Shown one piece after another: positions 11,333 through 23,387 of a stretch of DNA of 64,000 bases. The notes under the pieces were generated by a model. The model saw only the letters and a program-made list of their open reading frames with translations, was not told the DNA's origin and did not search any database. The stretch is from Bubalus kerabau (taxonomy: Eukaryota; Chordata; Mammalia; Artiodactyla; Bovidae), in contig NC_073643.1 of assembly GCF_029407905.1 (NCBI RefSeq), positions 24,952,001 through 25,016,000 on the forward strand, given 5' to 3'. Numbering within the stretch: the first letter of the stretch is position 1; every line of letters begins with the position of its first letter. The translations under genes were made by a program, and so were the position numbers.

Positions 11333-11508
11333 CCCTCCAACTCTTTCAAAGTGGTCCCCATCTCTGTCAAAGTCTATTAGGTGTCCATTAAACGACCAAG
11401 TGAACACGATGTTGAGCGAGTGATCGTGTGTTACCTGGCACGGCAGAACAATACTTTCTCCAACAGTGACATCCATACTGGAAGGAGGTACCATTACCTT
11501 TGTTGGAT
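11333..11508 (-). CDS. CNTN4: CNTN4 coding exon, first part of Ig domain 6
   Basis: This is an internal coding exon of contactin-4, a GPI-anchored neuronal cell-adhesion protein of the immunoglobulin superfamily (six Ig and four FNIII domains) that acts in axon guidance and synapse wiring. It is 176 bp with entry phase 1; with the split first Asp codon it encodes 59 residues running from DPTKVMVPPSSMDV to GDHFERVGG. Residue 24 is the first Ig cysteine (VLPCQV) and residue 38 the core tryptophan (VFTW). The acceptor is CTCTAG after a T-rich tract and the donor is GGG|GTAAGT, phase 0. The protein matches the human CNTN4 Ig6 segment as I remember it almost residue for residue (Lys for Arg at residue 4, Asn for Asp at residue 33). 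Other contactins differ much more here. The frame is intact. Confidence 0.96.
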
Positions 11509-12271
11509 CTAGAGAGTGAAAACAAAACAGAACAACAAAGCCTATGAGCATAAGTAGAAATAACAGGGCAGGATGAAATACTAAGGAGTTTGGCTTCATT
11601 TTTTCTTAGGCTATGCCTGGCAAGCCTTAGTCATCTGGGAAGCTCAGATTCGGGCCAGGAGGTCATTTTTAATATGAAAAGATGAAAACACTCATAATGT
11701 GAACCTTCACAGAGCAACTGAACTCAGCTGGGGAGCACTGAGGTTACATCTCTTAAGACACTTACAGAGGGGCCTACTTCTGCAGCCTGCTCTGAAACTG
11801 CCTCATGAAAAAGGTTTTCAGATCTCCCTGGTTTCACTAGAAAGCTGAGTGGAAGCAGGAAAATCCATGCTAATTGGAAGCTTTCTTTTTTCTACTATAA
11901 AAGTGATACATGTTTAGTATACGAAAGTCAGAAAATTCAGGGAAGCTGAAAGAAGGAACCAAAGCAAAACAAAATTATGTATAGTTTCTTAGTGTTCGGA
12001 TAGAATTCCTATTTTCATTTTAGTATAATTACTCCATGTTTTGGATTCATAGATTTTCAGCTGTTTTGTTTTGCAGTATAGCAAACATGCTACATATATG
12101 ATATTCCTGTTTATTATCTACTTAAATATAATACAGGCTTATATTTTATCCACAAATTTTTATAACCTGCATGATAAGCTATTAATTGTTTCAACCATTA
12201 TGAAACTAGTAAATATTTTAGCAAATTTATTATAATTATAAATAATGCTATAATGAATATCTCTGACAAAA

Positions 12272-12300
12272 TGGTGTGTGTGTGTATATATATATATATA
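12272..12300. repeat. (GT)n(AT)n microsatellite
   Basis: Compound GTGTGTGTGTGT plus TATATATATATA run next to the L1 3' end. Confidence 0.9.
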
Positions 12301-12589
12301 GTTTATTTCTTATTGAAGAATAGTTGATTTACAATGTTGTGTTAGTTTCAAATATATAGCAAAGTGATTCAGCTATACACATATATTCTTTCTCAGGTTC
12401 CTTTCCACTAGAGACTATTACAAGATACAGATTAAAGTTCCTTGTGCTATATGGTAAGTCCCTGTTGTTTATTTTATATACAGTAGTGTGTGTATATATT
12501 GCTTCCAGACTCCCAAGTTATCTCTCCCCACCCTTCGCCTTTGGTAATGATAAGATTGTTTTCTATGTTTGTAGGTCTTTCTGTTTTGT
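12301..12589 (-). mobile_element. L1 3' fragment, left part of a split element
   Basis: Antisense bovine-type L1 3' UTR (GAATAGTTGATTTACAATGT, AGCAAAGTGATTCAGCTATA). It stops inside TCTGTTTTGT at the BovB junction and resumes at 15104. Confidence 0.9.
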
Positions 12590-15103
12590 TCAGCTCAGTT
12601 CAGAGGCTCAGTCATGTCCGACTCTTTGTGACCCCATGAACGCCAGGCCTCCCTGTCCACACCAACTCCCGGAGTCCACCCAAACCCATGTCCATTGAGT
12701 TGGTGATGCCATCCAACCATCTCATCCTCTGTTGTCCCCTTTTCTTCCTGCCCTCAATCTTTCCCAAAATCAGGATTTTTTTCCAATGAGTCAGGTCTTC
12801 ACATCAGGTGGCCAAAGTATTGGGGTTTCAGCTTCAGGATCAGTCCTTCCAATGACAACCCAGGACTGATCTCCTTTAGCATGGATTGGTTGGATCTTCT
12901 TGCTGTCCAAGGGACTCTCAAGAGTCTTCTTCAACACCACAGTTCAAAAGAATCAATTCTTCGGCACTCAGCTTTCTTTAGAGTCCAACTCTCACAACAA
13001 TACATGACTACTGGGAACACCATAGCCTTGACTAGATGGACCTTTGTCATCAAAGTAATGTCTCTGCTTTTTAATATGCTGCCTAGATTGGTCATAACTT
13101 TACTTTCAAGGACTAAGCATCTTTTAATTTCATGGCTGCAATCACCATCTGCAGTGATTTTGGAGCCCAGAAAAATAAAGTCTGACACTGTTTCCCCATC
13201 TATTTCCCATGAAGTGATGGGACCGGATGCCATGATCTTTGTTTTCTGAATGTTGAGCTTTAAACCAACTTTTTCACTTTTTTTTTCACTTTCATTAAGA
13301 GGCTCTTTAGTTCTTCTTCACTTTCTGCCATAAGGGTGGTGTCATCTGCATATCTGAGGTTACTGATTTTTCTCCCGGCAATCTTGTTTCCAGCTTGTGC
13401 TTCTTCCAGCCCAGCGTTTCTCATGATGTACTCTGCATAGAAGTTAAATAAGCAGGGTGACAATATACAGCCTTGACGTACTGCTTTTCCTATTTGGAAC
13501 CAGTCTGTTGTTCCATGTCCAGTTCTAACTGTTGCTTCCTGACCTGCATACAGGTTTCTCAAGAGGCAGGTCAGGTTATCTGGTATTCCCATCTCTTTCA
13601 GAATTTTCCACAGTTTATTGTGATCCACACAGTCAAAGGCTTTGGCATAGTCAATAAAGCAAAAATAGATGGTTTTTCTCGGAGAAGGCAATGGCACCCC
13701 ACTCCAGTACTTTTGCCTGGAAAATCTCATGGACGGAGGAGCCTGGTGGGCTGCAGTCCATGGGGTCGCTAAAAGTTGGATATGACTGAGCGTCTTCACT
13801 TTCACTTTTCACTTTCATGCATTGGAGAAGGAAATGGCAACCCACTCCAGTGTTCTTGCCTGGAGAATTCCAGGGACGGGGGAGCCTGGTGGGCTGCCGT
13901 CTATGGGGTCGCACAGAGTCGGACATGACTGAAGTGACTTAGCAGCAGCAGATGTTTTTCTGGAACTCTCTTGGTTTTTTGATGATTCAGCGGATGATGG
14001 CAATTTAATCTCTGGTTTCTCTGCCTTTTCTAAAACCAGTTTGAACACCTGGAAGTTCATGGTTCACATTCTATTGAAGCCTGGCTTGGAGAATTTTGAG
14101 CATTACTTCAGTAGCGTGTGAGATGAGTGCAATTGTGCAGTAGTTTGAGCATTCTTTGGCATTACCTTTCTTTGGGATTGGAATGAAAACTGACCTTTTC
14201 CAGTCCTGTGGCCACTGATGAGTTTTCCAAATTTGCTGACATATTGAGTGCAATACTTTCACAGCCTCATCTTTTAGAATTTGAAACAGCTCAACTGGAA
14301 TTCAATTACCTCCATTAGCTTTGTTTGTAGTGATGCTTCCTAAGGCCCACTTGACTTCACATTCTAGGTTGTCTGGCTCTAGGTGAGTATGAGTGATTAT
14401 ATCATCCTGATTATCTGGGTCGTAAAAGTCTTTTTTGTATGATTCCTCTGTGTATTCTTGCTACCTCTTTTAATATCTTCTTCTTCTTTTAGGCCCATAC
14501 CATTTCTGTCCTTTATTATGCCCATCTTTGCATGAAATGTTCCCCTGGTATCTCTAATTTTCTTAAAGAGATATCTAGTCTTTCCCACTCTATCGTTTTC
14601 CTCTATTTCTTTGCACTGATCACTGAGGAAGGGTTTCTTATGTTTCCTTGCTATTTTTTGGAACTCTGCATTCAAATGGGTATATCTTTCCTTTTCTCCT
14701 TTGCTTTTTGCTTCTCTTCTTTTCACAGCTATTTGTAAGGCCTCCCCAGACAGCCATTTCACTTTTTTGCATTTCTTTTTCTTGGGGATGGTCTTGCTCC
14801 CTGTCTTCTGTGCAATGTCACGAACCTCCGTCCATAGTTCATCAGGCACTCTGTCTATCAGGTCTAGTCCCTTAAATCTATTTTTCACTTCCACTGTATA
14901 GTCATAAGGGATTTGATTTAGGTCATACCTGAATGGCCTATTGGTTTTCCCCACTTTCTTCAATTTAAGTCTGAATTTGGCAATAAGGAGTTCATGATCT
15001 GAGCCACAGTCAGCTCCCAGTCTTTTTTTGCTGACTGTATAGAGTTTCTCCATCTTTGGCTGCAAAGAATATAATCAATATGATTTTGGTGTTGACCATC
15101 TGG
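12590..15103 (-). mobile_element. BovB (RTE) LINE, 5'-truncated, inserted in an L1
   Basis: About 2.24 kb of BovB without its inner SINE, read from the minus strand. It includes the end of the endonuclease domain (residues GSDHELLIAKF in a 222-codon frame at 15065-14397) and a reverse transcriptase core with the catalytic box LRYADDTTLMAESEEEL (frame 13805-13260). A 10-bp target duplication, TCTGTTTTGT, lies at 12580-12589 and 15104-15113 in the host L1. The frame is broken in several places, so the copy is dead. Confidence 0.95.
13680..13950 (+). mobile_element. Bov-A2 SINE inserted in BovB
   Basis: A complete dimeric Bov-A2: two related halves beginning GGAGAAGGCAATGGCACCCC and GGAGAAGGAAATGGCAACCC, ending in AGCAGCAGCA. 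The host BovB is duplicated on both sides (GATGGTTTTTCT at 13668-13679, GATGTTTTTCT at 13951-13961). Confidence 0.94.
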
Positions 15104-15165
15104 TCTGTTTTGTAAATAAGTTCATTTGTAGCATTTTTTTTAGATTCCAAGCATAAGTGATATTT
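15104..15165 (-). mobile_element. L1 3' fragment, right part of the split element
   Basis: It continues the L1 from 12589 with TCTGTTTTGTAAATAAGTTC and TTTAGATTCCAAGCATAAGT. The outer end is approximate. Confidence 0.8.
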
Positions 15166-15823
15166 TTATCTGTGTAACTTTACTTTATTCATATATCACT
15201 TTTTAAAAATGAGAACTACTAATTTGTTTTTAAATTCACCCTTTACATTATAGTTTTAATTGGGAATGAAACGGATTTGCTCATCCAAGATAGTTTATGA
15301 ACCCTAAAACTACATTCACACATAGATAGTCTCTACTTTCTCATTGACATAGGATTTCATAACTGATGTCAGAGAGTAAAATGGTGAAAAGCAATGTGAA
15401 TTAAATTCAAAGGTCATATAAGTGCTTACAGAGTGAAATTATGAATTCAGCCATATTCCTGAAATTTCTCTATATTGAACCCTAAAGTCAAACAAAACCA
15501 ACCAAACACACCACAATAAAGAAGGCAAATCAAAAGCAAAGACAGACGGTAAAAGAGTGATGACTAATTCCCTTCCACATTCACAGGATTGTGTTTCACA
15601 GGCTGTGCAGCACATAAACATTTACTGAATATACCTCCTAGATTACAGTCTCAGCTGGGAATTTTGTAATGGAGTCTCTTTCCAACAACCCACTCACTAA
15701 AATCTCCTCTTTAAAGAGTATCTCCTCTTTTAAAAGTATAAAAGTGTACTTTCTACACTTTTATCCAACTTTGGAAAGCAAACATCTCACGTCGTTAAAG
15801 AAGGAGTCTGTGTACATCTGAAC

Positions 15824-16013
15824 TGAGTCAGTTCAGTTTAGTCGTTTAGTTGTGTCCAACTCTGGGTGACCTCATGGACTGCAGCACGCCAGGCTTCCCT
15901 GTCCATCACCACTCCTGGAGCTTGCCCAAACTCAAGTCCATCGAGTCAGTGATGCCATCCAACCATCTCACCCTCTGTTGTCCCCTTCTCCTGCCTTCAA
16001 TCTTTCCCAGCAT
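15824..16013 (-). mobile_element. BovB 3' end fragment (ART2A type)
   Basis: Antisense 3' end from the GTTCAGTTTAGTCGTTTAGT stretch to CAATCTTTCCCAGCATC, including CCATCGAGTCAGTGATGCCA. Confidence 0.92.
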
Positions 16014-16164
16014 CCATAAATGGATTCTAATCTAGTGGAGGAATATACTTTTTCTGTTTTCTGAAAACAGGTAAGGCTCAGGACAAGTGGATTGGTGTGC
16101 TCTTGGTGATTTCATGGTAAGCATGAAATCAGAAGTGAAAAACAGGTACTTCTAGCTAAGAGTT

Positions 16165-16255
16165 TTTTGCCTGGAGAATTCCATGGATAGAGGAGCCCGG
16201 CGGGCTACAGTCCAAGGGGTTGCAAAGAGTTGGACAAGACTGAGAGACTAACACA
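16165..16255 (+). mobile_element. Bov-A SINE fragment
   Basis: Only the 3' part is present (TGCCTGGAGAATTCCATGGA to GACTGAGAGACTAAC), followed by a short AC-rich tail. Confidence 0.85.
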
Positions 16256-16757
16256 CACACATACACACTAGCTAAGAGATAATGGGAAAGACAGCTGTTT
16301 ATTTCAAAACCTGAGGCTTTTGCAAGTCACATAATCAAAATCAGCTATTGATTAACTGACCCACAGGAAAAGGTACAGATAGAGATTTTTTTTTAATGAT
16401 GGAAGAAGTTAAAAAAAAGTCACCTTTGAATAATGCTAAGCAGAAAATAAAAAAATAACTCCATTTCACTTAATGTGTCATTTATCATTTTTTAATTTCA
16501 AAATTCATATATAAAATGAAGATTGGAGCACATAATTCCTGGACAAAATTATATGCATCTCCGGTTTGTATTTGGCATGATGTCACCTTATTCTATTTTA
16601 AATGGCTGTCCACTGATTTTGCAATTTAGATTTTCATTTTAACGTCCCTTCATTCATTTGTGCATCTATCTACCAAGCAATCGTTATGTGCTAAATGGAT
16701 AACAGTGTCCTAGTATCAAGAGAGACCTGGCAAAACGTTTTCATAAAAACTAACTGA

Positions 16758-16988
16758 GGGACTTCCCTGGTGGTCCAGTGGTTAAGAATTGTCCTTATAA
16801 TGCAGGGGACACAGGTTTGATCTTTGGTTTAAAAACTAAGATCCCACATGCCACAAGGCAACTACTGTGGCAACCACAAGCCTGTGTGCGCTAAAGCCCA
16901 CACACAACAACCAGAGAGTCCATGCACCATTACGAAAGATCCTATGTGCCACGACCAAGACCAGAAGCAGCTGAATAAATAAATGCTT
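16758..16988 (+). mobile_element. CHR-type tRNA-derived SINE
   Basis: ACTTCCCTGGTGGTCCAGTG, GGTTAAGAATTGTCC, a diverged B-box, AAGATCCCACATGCC and tandem GC-box-like arms ending in AATAAATAAA. It belongs to the Cetartiodactyla tRNA-Glu-like SINE group. Confidence 0.85.
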
Positions 16989-17182
16989 GTGCTTGTAACT
17001 CATTCTTGTCTGACTCTTTGAGACCTGGCTCCTCTGTCCAAAGTTTTCAGGCAAGAATACTGGAGCAGGTTGCCATCTCCTCCTCCGAGAGGATCTCCTC
17101 GACCCAGGGATTGAACCCGCGTCTCTTGCATCTCCTGCATTGGTAGGTGGATTCTTTACCACTAGCGCCACCTGGGAAGCCC
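16989..17182 (-). mobile_element. Bov-tA SINE inserted in the CHR SINE tail
   Basis: Antisense Bov-tA (CACTAGCGCCACCTGGGAAG at its right end). The AATAAATA tail of the CHR SINE is repeated on the far side, as expected for insertion into its A-rich end. Confidence 0.9.
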
Positions 17183-18749
17183 AAATAAATAAACAAACAA
17201 AAACAAAAAGCCAAAAACTGAGTCTAACTTCTAACTAAAAAACTAAACTAACAGAGCCTAACTAAAAAAACTAACTGTTCACATTCTAGATACCATGTTA
17301 TATGCTTGACATGGATTGTTTCATTATTTTTAACAAATATATACTATTATTCCTGTTTAACAGATGAGGGAAACTGATGCCTAAGAATGGTTAAGGAAAT
17401 ATCTGTTGTGCTAAGCTGTCTCCCTTCCTTTAGCTAAAAATACGATATATCCATTCACAAACGATCCAGGGAACAAGGCTGAGGGCATAATACAGCAATT
17501 TGCACTCTTGATTTTGTGTAGTCAGCTGAAGACATGGAAACACAGAAGAAATTCAGAGAAGGCAGTGGGGTGAAGATGGTTTCAGAGGGCTTTACTGCAA
17601 GATGAATGAAGTTACTATCTTAGGTAAAAAGCAGTGATGAATTTATAACTGAAATGCTGGCTCTACCTATAAGCTTACACATCACACTGATGAGTACAGA
17701 GTCAGATGTCAAGGCTAAAGTCATCAAAAATGTCTTGGAGATGGCACCTACCTGAAAGCCTAGAATCACCTGCAATTCTGGTTACATTTTTAATTGACAT
17801 CTTGTTTTTCACCTAAAGAAATGTTCATCCTTTTATGCACATTCAGTGATCTGGGACAGATTTTATTATTATTGCTGAACTCAGTTGCCTGTTAAGCAAG
17901 GACCAAAGTTCTCTAAATCAAGGATCATGCTGGTACAGCTACTGTGATGACAGATGCTGATTCATTACCGTAGCGCTTGTCACTGATCCACATTTGAGCC
18001 CTGAAGTAGCAAGAATCAATGCAAAGGAAGTCAAGCACCGTACACACACCAGAGAGGTCTCCCTGGGACTAGAGGAGATTAAACTAAAGAGGTTCAAAAC
18101 CTCATTAGTTTCTCGGTTTTATCAAATTGTATGCTTGTTCAGTACTCCTGTTTTCCGTGTTGTGAATTCAGATGCTGTTTATGTGATTAATTTATTTAAA
18201 TTTGAATACAAACACTGTACACAAATAAGCAGATGGTGTCTTCAAAACAAAACTGTCTCCCCTCCTTTGGTTTTAATTCATCAAGATCAGGAAGAACCTA
18301 TATTTACGACTTGTGTTCCGAAGAGTCACTCCATCTATTGTTCTGTGCATAGAACTCTCAAAGGCAATTAGAACTCAAGATGTGAAATGATGTCTGGATT
18401 TGGATGTAATTAAATAGCAACAATAAAACAGGGCCAACAATACCCCAAAACTTTCCAGCTTGTGGTTGGTTCACCACATGGAAAATGATAAATTCAGAAC
18501 TCCAGAGGACTGATGTTGAAAATATATACATATATTTATCAAATGATTAACCATCAGAGAGTAAAAAAAAAATTCCTTTATGCTTTATAGTGTTTTCTAT
18601 AACATAGAGAAGACTGAAGTAAACTAAGTGCTTTATTCTAAAGATCAAAACAACCATGAGAGAGAGATTTAATTATTAACCACTGTGTTAATGATTAAGT
18701 CAATGATTAGATGCATAATTCCTTTCACACTAACAATGAAATATCAGAA

Positions 18750-19925
18750 AGGTAAAGTAAAAAACAGTACTTTTAAAATCACATCAAAAAACAAATAAAA
18801 TGCCTAAGAGAAATAAACTTGACCAAGGAGATGAAAGAACTATATATGGTGAGAACTCTAAAACATTATAAAGGAAACTGAAGAGGATTCAGTTAAGTGG
18901 AAAGATATCTCATGTTCTTCAATCAGATGAATTAATTTTGTTAAAATGGCAATGCTACCCAAAGCAATCTACAGATTTAATGTGATCCCTATGGAATTAC
19001 CCATGACATTTTGCACAGAATTAGAACAAATAATCGAAAAAATTAATATGGGACCATAGAAGACCAAGAATTGCCAAAGCAATCTTGAGGGAAAAAAAGC
19101 AAGAGGCTTTCTCAGACTTCAGACAATAAGACAAAGCCACGGAAGTCAAAACAGTGTGGTATTGGTACAAAAACAGACATACAGGTCAATGGAACACAAT
19201 AGAGAGCTCAGGGATAAAACACATATCTATGATCAATTAATCTTTGACAAAGGAGGCAAAACTATAAAATGGGAAAAAAGACAGTCATCAGCAAGTGGTG
19301 ATGGGAAAGTTGAACAGCTGAACGTAAATCAATGAAGTTAAAACATACCTTCATAACATGCATAAAAATAAACTCAAGATGGCTTAAAGACTTAAACATA
19401 AGACATGACACCATAAAACTTCTAGAAGACAGCATGGCAAAACACTCTTTGACATAAATCATACCAATGTTTTCTTAGATCAGTCTCCCAAGGCAACAGA
19501 ACTAAAAACAAAACAAATGGAACCTAATAAAACTTATAAGCTTTTGCACAGCAAAGGAAACCATAAAAACAAACAAACAAAAACATGGAAAAGGCAACCT
19601 ACAGAAGGGAAGAAAACATCTGATGCAATGATGCTAAATTGCTTATACAGCTCAACAACAAAAAACCAAACAACCTAACTGAAATGTGGTCAGAAGATCT
19701 TAATAGATATTCCTCCAAAGAAGACATACAGGTGGCCAGTAGGCACATGAAAAGATGCTCAACATCACTAATTATTGAAGAAATGCAAATCAAAACTACA
19801 GTGAGAACCACCTCACACCAGCTTGAATGGCCATCATTAAAAATTCTACAAATAACAAATGCTGGAGAGGGTGTGAAGAAAAGGGAACTCTCCCACACTG
19901 TTGTGAATGTGAATCAGTGCACACT
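18750..19925 (+). mobile_element. L1 ORF2 3' part, left of an interruption
   Basis: Sense L1 with the C-terminal ORF2 region (nucleotide signatures AATGGCAATGCTACCCAAAG, CAATCTACAGATTTAATGTG, GGGAACTCTCCCACACTGTT). The frame is full of stops. It breaks off at GTGAATCAGTGCAC and resumes near 20607. Confidence 0.92.
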
Positions 19926-20606
19926 CCTTCCAGAGCTTTTTGCATCTCAAAGGAATCAGAATATGATGAAGCAGGAAGAATGGTTGAGATTTTAAATGAT
20001 TTCTAAGGTCTCTAAAAAAAAATTAGATTGAGACTTCCTAGCATCTTTTACTGGTCTATATAAATGCATTAAGCTTCTGTCTTTTTGTTATTAAATTGGA
20101 GAAAAGACTAGCTAGAGCTGCAACAAACTGAAGAGTTATGTTTGAAATGATTTGAGTTGAAAGAGGCAACATGAGTGCCTATGAGTAAGTAAAGGTTGAT
20201 ATATACTTAAGTAGGTATCAGGAAGTATGTATCAACAAATTTATAAAGCACACCTTTGTAAACAAAGATGAAATATTTACCTTTTTCTCTCTATTTGGTC
20301 CTTCAAAAATCTGGGTTTTCTCCAGCTGGCTCCCCTGTGCACTTGATGGTTTATTGTGACCAGATTACAACTAATTATGCTAATCATTGTTTTGATTTGT
20401 TTTCATTGTTTTGAAATTTTTTATGCTGTCTCTGTTATAGTATGATCTTATTAATGTTACTAGCTGTATGACTTATTTTGTCTATTTTATAAGATTGCAA
20501 TCTATGTGTGTGTGTGTATATATATATATGCTTGTGTCCATATATAGATGGTAGCATCTATATATATATATATAGATGTTAGTATCTATATGTATATGTA
20601 GATATA
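19926..20606. other. About 0.68 kb of unidentified DNA inside the L1
   Basis: This block separates two parts of L1 that are only some 25 nt apart in the element itself. The left 570 bp have no repeat I recognise. The right 100 bp are a degenerate TG/TATA repeat (20500-20605) with several TATATAGATG-type units. It could be an insertion of unknown type or a rearrangement. Confidence 0.6.
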
Positions 20607-21271
20607 AGAGATGGAGGTTCTCCAGAAAACTAAAAATAGAACTACTATATGATGCAGCAATCCTACTCTGGGACATATACCCAGACAAAACTGTAATTCA
20701 AAAAGATACACTTACCTTTATGTTTACAGCAATACTATTTACAAAAGGCAACACATGAAAACAGCCTAAATGTCCACAGACATAAATGGATAAAGAAGAT
20801 GTGTTGTATGTCTCTGTGTGTGTGTGTCTATATACACAATGGATTATTGCTCAGCCATGTTACTTGCAGCAACATGCTTATAACTAGGGACTATCATACT
20901 AAGTGAAGTAAGTCAGAAAAAGAAAATACCATACAGTATAATTTATATAGAGAGTCTAAAAAATGGAAGAGATGAACCTATCTACAAAACAGAATTATAC
21001 TCATAGACACAGAGAACAGACTTGTGGTTGCCGAGTGGAGGAAGGGAGTGAGAGAGATGAACTGGGAACTTGGGTTTGGTGGATGTAAACTATTACATTT
21101 ACAATGGATAAACAATGAACTCCTACTTTATATCACAGGGAACTATGTTCAGTCTCCTGGGATAAATCATAATGGAAAAGAGTGTATATATATAACTGAT
21201 TCACTTTGCTGTACAGCAGATTGGCATGACATTGTAAATCAACTATATGTCAATAAAAATGTAAAAAAAAA
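20607..21271 (+). mobile_element. L1 3' end, right of the interruption
   Basis: It resumes at GATGGAGGTTCTCCAGAAAA, carries the 3' UTR (CTGATTCACTTTGCTGTACA) and ends AATGTAAAAAAAAA, a short poly-A. Confidence 0.92.
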
Positions 21272-21373
21272 GCATTTACTTAAAGCATGTAATGAAAATG
21301 GAAACTATAACTACTTAATGTTTTTGGTAATCTCTTAGAGTATTTTATTTAAAGGGAATTATCTATTTTATAG

Positions 21374-21685
21374 GGCTTCTCTGATAGCTCAGTTGGTAAA
21401 GAATCTGCCTGCAATGCAGGAGACCCTGGTTCAATTCCTAGGTCAGGAAAATCCTCTGGAGAAGGGGTAGGCTACCCACTCCAGTATTCTTAGGCTTCCT
21501 TTGTGGCTTAGCTGGAAAATAATCCACCTGTACTGCGGGAGACCCGGGATTGATCCCTAGGTTGGGAAGATCCCCTGGAGAAGAGAAAGGCTACCCATTA
21601 CAGTATTCTGGCCTGGAGAATTCCATGGACTGTATAAGTCCATGGGGTTGCAAAGAGTCGGATGCGACTGAGTGATATCTGTTTC
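21374..21685 (+). mobile_element. Bov-tA SINE with two tRNA-derived heads
   Basis: Two successive tRNA-like units (CTCAGTTGGTAAAGAATCTG near 21391 and a second head near 21490) before a Bov-A body ending GGATGCGACTGAGTGAT. The same dimeric form recurs at 40961. Confidence 0.9.
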
Positions 21686-21929
21686 ATGTTGAAGAACACT
21701 TTGCCCTCGCTGTACTTTCTTTTCCTATTAATTTTATCTAAATTTAATGTTTAAATCTCATTTTATTTTTTGCTTTGCTCAAATTGCTTAAAGAGAACAT
21801 GTATTATTTTACAGAAACAATTATTTTTCTAAAAAAATTTTGACTGCCCATATTCCAAGATGTTAATATTGGTCAGTTCTGAGAGTATGAAAAACACAAT
21901 TAGATGCATAAATTATAACACATTAACCA

Positions 21930-23387
21930 AGTCTATGCTCTGACCAGTAATACTGAAGAAGCTGAATGGTTCTATGAAGCCTACAAGACCTTCTAGAACT
22001 AACACCCAAAAAAGATGTCCTATTCATGATAAGGGACTGGAATGCAAAAGTAGGAAGTCAAGAAACACCTGAAGTAACAGGCAAATTTGGCCTTGGAGCA
22101 CAGAAAAAAGCAGGGCAAAGGCTAATAGAGTTTTGCCAAGAGAATGCACTGGTCATAGGAAACAACCTCTTCCAACAACACAAGAGAAGACGCTGTACAT
22201 GGACATCACCAGATGGTCAACACCGAAATCAGATTGATTATATTCTTTGCAGCCAAAGATGGAGAAGCTCTATACAGTCAGCAAAAATAAGACTGGGAGC
22301 TGACTGGCTCAGATCATGGAATCCTTATTGCTAAATTCAGACTTAAATGGAAGAAAGCAGGGAAAGACCATTCAGGTATGACCTAAATCAAATTCCTAAC
22401 GATTATACAGTGGAAGCAAGAAATAGATTTAAGGGGCTAGATATGATAGACAGAGAGCCTGATGAACTATGGACGGAGGTTTGTGACATTGTACAGGAGA
22501 CAGGGAGCAAGACCATCCCCAAGAAAAAGAAATGCAAAAAACCAAAATGGCTGTCTTAGGAGGCCTTACAAATAGCTGTAAAAAGAAGAGAAGCAAAAAG
22601 CAAAGGAGAAAAGGAAAGATATACCCATTTGAATGCAGAGTTCCAAAGAATATCAAGGAGAGATAAGAAACCCTTCCTCAGTGATCAGTGCAAAGAAATA
22701 GAGGAAAATGATAGAGTGGGAAAAACTGGAAATCTCTTTAAGAAAATTAGAGATACCAGGGGAACACTTCATGCAAAGATGGGCTCAATAAAGGACAGAA
22801 ATGGTATGGACCTAACAGAAGCAGAAGATATTAAGAAGAGGTGGCAAGAATACACAGAAGAACTGTACAAAGAAGATCTTCACAACCCAGATAATCACGA
22901 TGGTGTGATCACTCACCTAGAGACAGAAACCTGGAATGTGAAGTCAAGTGGGCCTTAGGAAGCATCACTATGAATAAAGCTAGTGGAGGCGATGGAATTC
23001 CAGTTGAGCTATTTCAAATCCTAACGATGATGCTGTGAAAGTGCATCACTCAATATGCCAGCAAGTTTGGAAAACTCAGCAGTGGTCATGGGACTGGAAA
23101 AGGTCAGTTTTCATTCCAATCCCAAAGAAAAGCAATGCCAAAGAATGCTCAAAGTACTGCACATTTGCACTCATCTCACATGCTAGCAAAACAATGCTCA
23201 AAATTCTCCAAGCCAGGCTTCAACAGTATGTGAACCGTGAACTTCCAGCTGTTCAAGATGGATTTAGAAAAGGCAGAGAAACCAGAGATCAAATTGCCAA
23301 CATCCTCTGCATCATCAAAAAAGCAAGAGATTTCCAGAAAAACATCTATTTCTGCTTTATTGACTATGCCAAAGCCTTTGACTGTGT
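21930..23387 (+). mobile_element. BovB LINE (sense), left part of a split copy
   Basis: It starts inside the endonuclease domain; 22026-22334 encodes RDWNAKVGSQETPEV and WTSPDGQHRNQIDYILCSQR, typical of the APE-like RTE endonuclease. It continues through the linker into the reverse transcriptase region at FCFIDYAKAFDCV, where an antisense BovB interrupts it. Stops and frameshifts make it inactive. Confidence 0.94.

Noticed and set aside
13660..13970. BovB breakpoint as a structural rearrangement
   Set aside because: A complete Bov-A2 with duplicated flanks explains the break.
14397..15065. 222-codon frame as a host gene
   Set aside because: It is antisense BovB coding sequence (endonuclease end and linker) inside a dead LINE.
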